Shown here piece after piece: positions 22,509 to 23,137 of a stretch of DNA of 23,137 nt. The translations under genes and the position numbers were made by a program. Each line of letters begins with the position of its first letter. The stretch's first letter is position 1. The notes under the pieces were generated by a model. That model saw only the letters and a program-made list of their open reading frames with translations. It was not told where the DNA came from and did no database searches. Source of the DNA: a virus; IMG/VR virus record IMGVR_UViG_3300028590_000090, positions 1 through 23,137 of that record. One strand, given 5' to 3'.

Positions 22509-22611
22509 CCCGTCCATGGGCGGGCTGCTGCTGTGGGCGCAGTACGTGGCGGGGCAGTACGGTGCCTGCGCCTGCTCGGCTGGCGTGAAGGTTGCCTGCG
22601 CACAGAAGTGA
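22375..22611 (+). CDS. Rz1: Rz1-like outer-membrane spanin lipoprotein, overlapping Rz
   Basis: The product has 78 residues in the +1 frame relative to Rz, starting at GTG 22375 inside Rz and ending 103 bases beyond it. A short signal peptide with lipobox-like FCAC (Cys18) precedes a proline-rich stretch (TPPRALPPQPQP), the hallmark of Rz1. GGAGAG (22361-22366) is a usable ribosome-binding site. The mature part carries extra cysteines near the C-terminus. The staggered Rz/Rz1 overlap is a classic arrangement. Confidence 0.82.
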   Translation: MKFHTLSIAACSLTFCACSTPPRALPPQPQPLVVANCPLLAPLADPSMGGLLLWAQYVAGQYGACACSAGVKVACAQK

Positions 22612-22619
22612 AGATGGTG

Positions 22620-22641
22620 GCCGGTGCTGATCTCCGGCTTT
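22620..22641 (+). terminator. Weak terminator after the lysis cassette
   Basis: GCCGG (22620-22624), a nine-base loop, CCGGC (22634-22638), then TTT. The stem is short and the T run minimal, so it may only slow polymerase. Confidence 0.4.
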
Positions 22642-22647
22642 CAAACT

Positions 22648-22716
22648 GAGCGGGCGAGGGTATCGAACCCTCTGCGCAAACGTCGTTGTGCTGCGCCATT
22701 TCCGATTTTGCCCACC
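22648..22716 (-). ncRNA. tRNA-like three-way junction (not a standard tRNA)
   Basis: Read on the minus strand, GGTGGGC (22716-22710) can pair with GCCCGCT (22655-22649) as a 7-bp closing stem with two G-U pairs. A T-arm-like hairpin (GAGGG, loop TTCGATA, CCCTC; 22672-22656) abuts the closing stem exactly as in a tRNA. A central hairpin (GCGCA 22696-22692 with TGCGC 22678-22674) takes the place of the D and anticodon arms. There is no canonical anticodon loop and no CCA end. It could be a tRNA remnant, a tRNA-like RNA domain, or chance. Confidence 0.35.
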
Positions 22717-22727
22717 GGAACCCGGTG
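22713..22727. other. Perfect 6-bp hairpin
   Basis: CACCGG, loop AAC, CCGGTG. It shares bases with the closing stem of the tRNA-like junction (22710-22716), so the two structures are mutually exclusive and could form a switch. Confidence 0.4.
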
Positions 22728-22739
22728 ACGAGCCTAAGC

Positions 22740-22755
22740 GCGCATCAGCCTGCGC
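22740..22755. other. 5-bp hairpin in the noncoding stretch
   Basis: GCGCA (22740-22744), loop TCAGCC, TGCGC (22751-22755). The same stem sequence, GCGCA/TGCGC, also occurs at 22674-22696. Confidence 0.35.
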
Positions 22756-22760
22756 ATTCA

Positions 22761-22866
22761 CCATCAAGAGTGCAAACGTCCGGGGCGACGATGTGAGTTG
22801 CAAAACGTCGGACTGACACGTCCGTCACACCTTTGCTGATCCGCGCTCCGTTCGCACTCCTGATGG
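22761..22866 (-). repeat. 18-bp inverted repeat, candidate long RNA stem
   Basis: CCATCAAGAGTGCAAACG (22761-22778) and CGTTCGCACTCCTGATGG (22849-22866) are inverted copies matching at 16 of 18 positions. Both mismatches become G-U pairs if the minus strand is transcribed but are A-C clashes on the plus strand, so an uninterrupted 18-bp helix forms only in minus-strand RNA. Inside are smaller nested stems (GTGTGA with TCACAT; CGGAC with GTCCG). Confidence 0.6.
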
Positions 22867-22928
22867 CCCCGGTCTTTCGCCCAGGCTGCCCCTCTACGCT
22901 TGGGGTGGCGACCAAAGCCGGCGGGGCC
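22865..22928. repeat. 64-base imperfect hairpin next to the inverted repeat
   Basis: GGCCCC (22865-22870) pairs with GGGGCC (22923-22928). Going inward, GG pairs with CC, CTTT with AAAG, CGCC with GGCG, and CCCC (22889-22892) with GGGG (22902-22905), for about 20 pairs with small bulges and a nine-base terminal loop. It directly abuts the 18-bp inverted repeat. Confidence 0.5.
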
Positions 22929-22945
22929 GGAGGCGGTGCAAGTCT

Positions 22946-22959
22946 ACCAGCGATCTGGT
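22946..22959. other. 5-bp tetraloop hairpin
   Basis: ACCAG, loop CGAT, CTGGT. Flanking TCT and AGA (22943-22945 and 22966-22968) can extend it past a bulge. Confidence 0.35.
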
Positions 22960-22977
22960 CCCGCTAGATTCCCGCTC

Positions 22978-23034
22978 GCCGTGCTGCAGGCCGCGCCAGT
23001 GCTCGAATGAGAGTCCGACCCGGGGCACCACGGC
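22978..23034. other. Possible larger stem near the window end
   Basis: GCCGTG (22978-22983) pairs with CACGGC (23029-23034), and GTGC (22999-23002) with GCAC (23025-23028), the right-hand halves being contiguous. A TCG/CGA pair extends inside. High G+C makes such stems likely by chance, so support is weak. Confidence 0.25.
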
Positions 23035-23137
23035 ACGCCGCCGCACCTTTTCTTTCCCGCATACCCTCGTCGCCACCCGGGTTCCACCGGAGACCGTCTC
23101 CGCGCGCCTGGTTCATGATGGAGCCATCCATCCATGG

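Larger units (their letters stand above)
22676..22809. repeat. Three copies of GCAAA(A)CGTC
   Basis: GCAAACGTC occurs at 22676-22684 and 22772-22780, and GCAAAACGTC at 22800-22809. A further ACGTCC lies at 22817-22822. Spacing is uneven. They could be protein-binding sites or part of the RNA structures that contain them. Confidence 0.4.
22612..23137. other. 526-base stretch with no convincing gene; dense in potential RNA structure
   Basis: Downstream of Rz1 I see no reading frame with protein-like composition or a usable start. Short minus-strand frames here are Arg/Gly-rich and overlap one another, as expected by chance at this G+C. The stretch does hold an 18-bp inverted repeat, a 64-base imperfect hairpin, several smaller stems, a tRNA-like junction and three copies of a GCAAA(A)CGTC motif (listed separately). 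No intact tRNA, integrase or clear attachment site is seen. Confidence 0.6.

Noticed and set aside
22648-22720. Ordinary tRNA gene on the minus strand
   Set aside because: The T-arm and acceptor-like stem are present, but there is no proper D arm, no 7-base anticodon loop and no CCA; kept only as a tRNA-like structure.
22429-22803. Minus-strand frame of 124 codons under Rz1 and the noncoding region
   Set aside because: Half is the shadow of Rz/Rz1 and the rest runs through the inverted repeat; composition is not protein-like.
22894-23135. Two short minus-strand frames at the window end
   Set aside because: They overlap in different frames, are rich in Arg/Gly/Ser/Trp, lack good ribosome-binding sites and share no family I know.
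1-23137. CRISPR arrays, insertion sequences, integrase or recombinase genes
   Set aside because: I found no regular repeat-spacer pattern, no transposase-like protein and no terminal inverted repeats flanking a gene.
22612-23137. Phage attachment site or cohesive end
   Set aside because: The tRNA-like piece and module boundary make an att site possible, but with no second copy in the window and no integrase it cannot be supported.

Overview
The window is a contiguous stretch of a temperate, P22-type (short-tailed, lambdoid) phage or prophage, read almost entirely from the + strand. It runs from the end of the early/nin region through packaging, head, neck, DNA ejection, tailspike and lysis genes. 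The high G+C content, ninB/ninG homologues and P22-like head module suggest a GC-rich proteobacterial host. A betaproteobacterium (Burkholderiales) is my best guess, but nothing here fixes the host. No integrase, repressor or replication genes lie in the window, so free phage and prophage cannot be told apart.

Layout. 1-3529: tightly overlapping small genes of the nin/late-early region: a truncated membrane protein, a hypothetical, NinB, NinG, several small phage proteins (two with zinc-ribbon-like cysteines), a proline-rich lipoprotein, a Q-position candidate regulator and a tiny membrane peptide. 3518-3625: a promoter followed at once by a hairpin and an intrinsic terminator, arranged like lambda pR'-tR'. 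3670-6083: two small ORFs, terminase small and large subunits, and a GNAT-like protein. 6083-10936: portal, scaffold, P22-type coat protein and a small structural protein, separated by intrinsic terminators. 11018-14242: gp4-like and gp10-like neck proteins and three small probable virion proteins. 14239-15080: a cupin and a 2-oxoglutarate/Fe(II) oxygenase, translationally coupled and placed among structural genes. 15083-19671: three ejection (pilot) proteins. 19782-21014: tailspike with a P22-type head-binding domain. 21018-22611: lysis cassette of two membrane proteins, an M15 peptidase endolysin, and overlapping Rz/Rz1 spanins.

The genes form a typical late operon. A Q-like factor would let polymerase from the 3526 promoter read through the terminator at about 3590 and the later ones. 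TerS/TerL pack DNA through the portal into a coat/scaffold procapsid. gp4- and gp10-like proteins close the head, pilot proteins leave with the DNA, and the lysis cassette frees progeny.

The least explained parts are (a) the last 526 bases (22612-23137), which carry no convincing gene but contain an 18-bp inverted repeat, a 64-base imperfect hairpin and a tRNA-like three-way junction, several of whose pairs work only as minus-strand RNA; (b) the cupin/oxygenase pair; and (c) a 38-codon minus-strand membrane ORF between the last ejection gene and the tailspike, where P22 keeps its antisense superinfection-exclusion gene.
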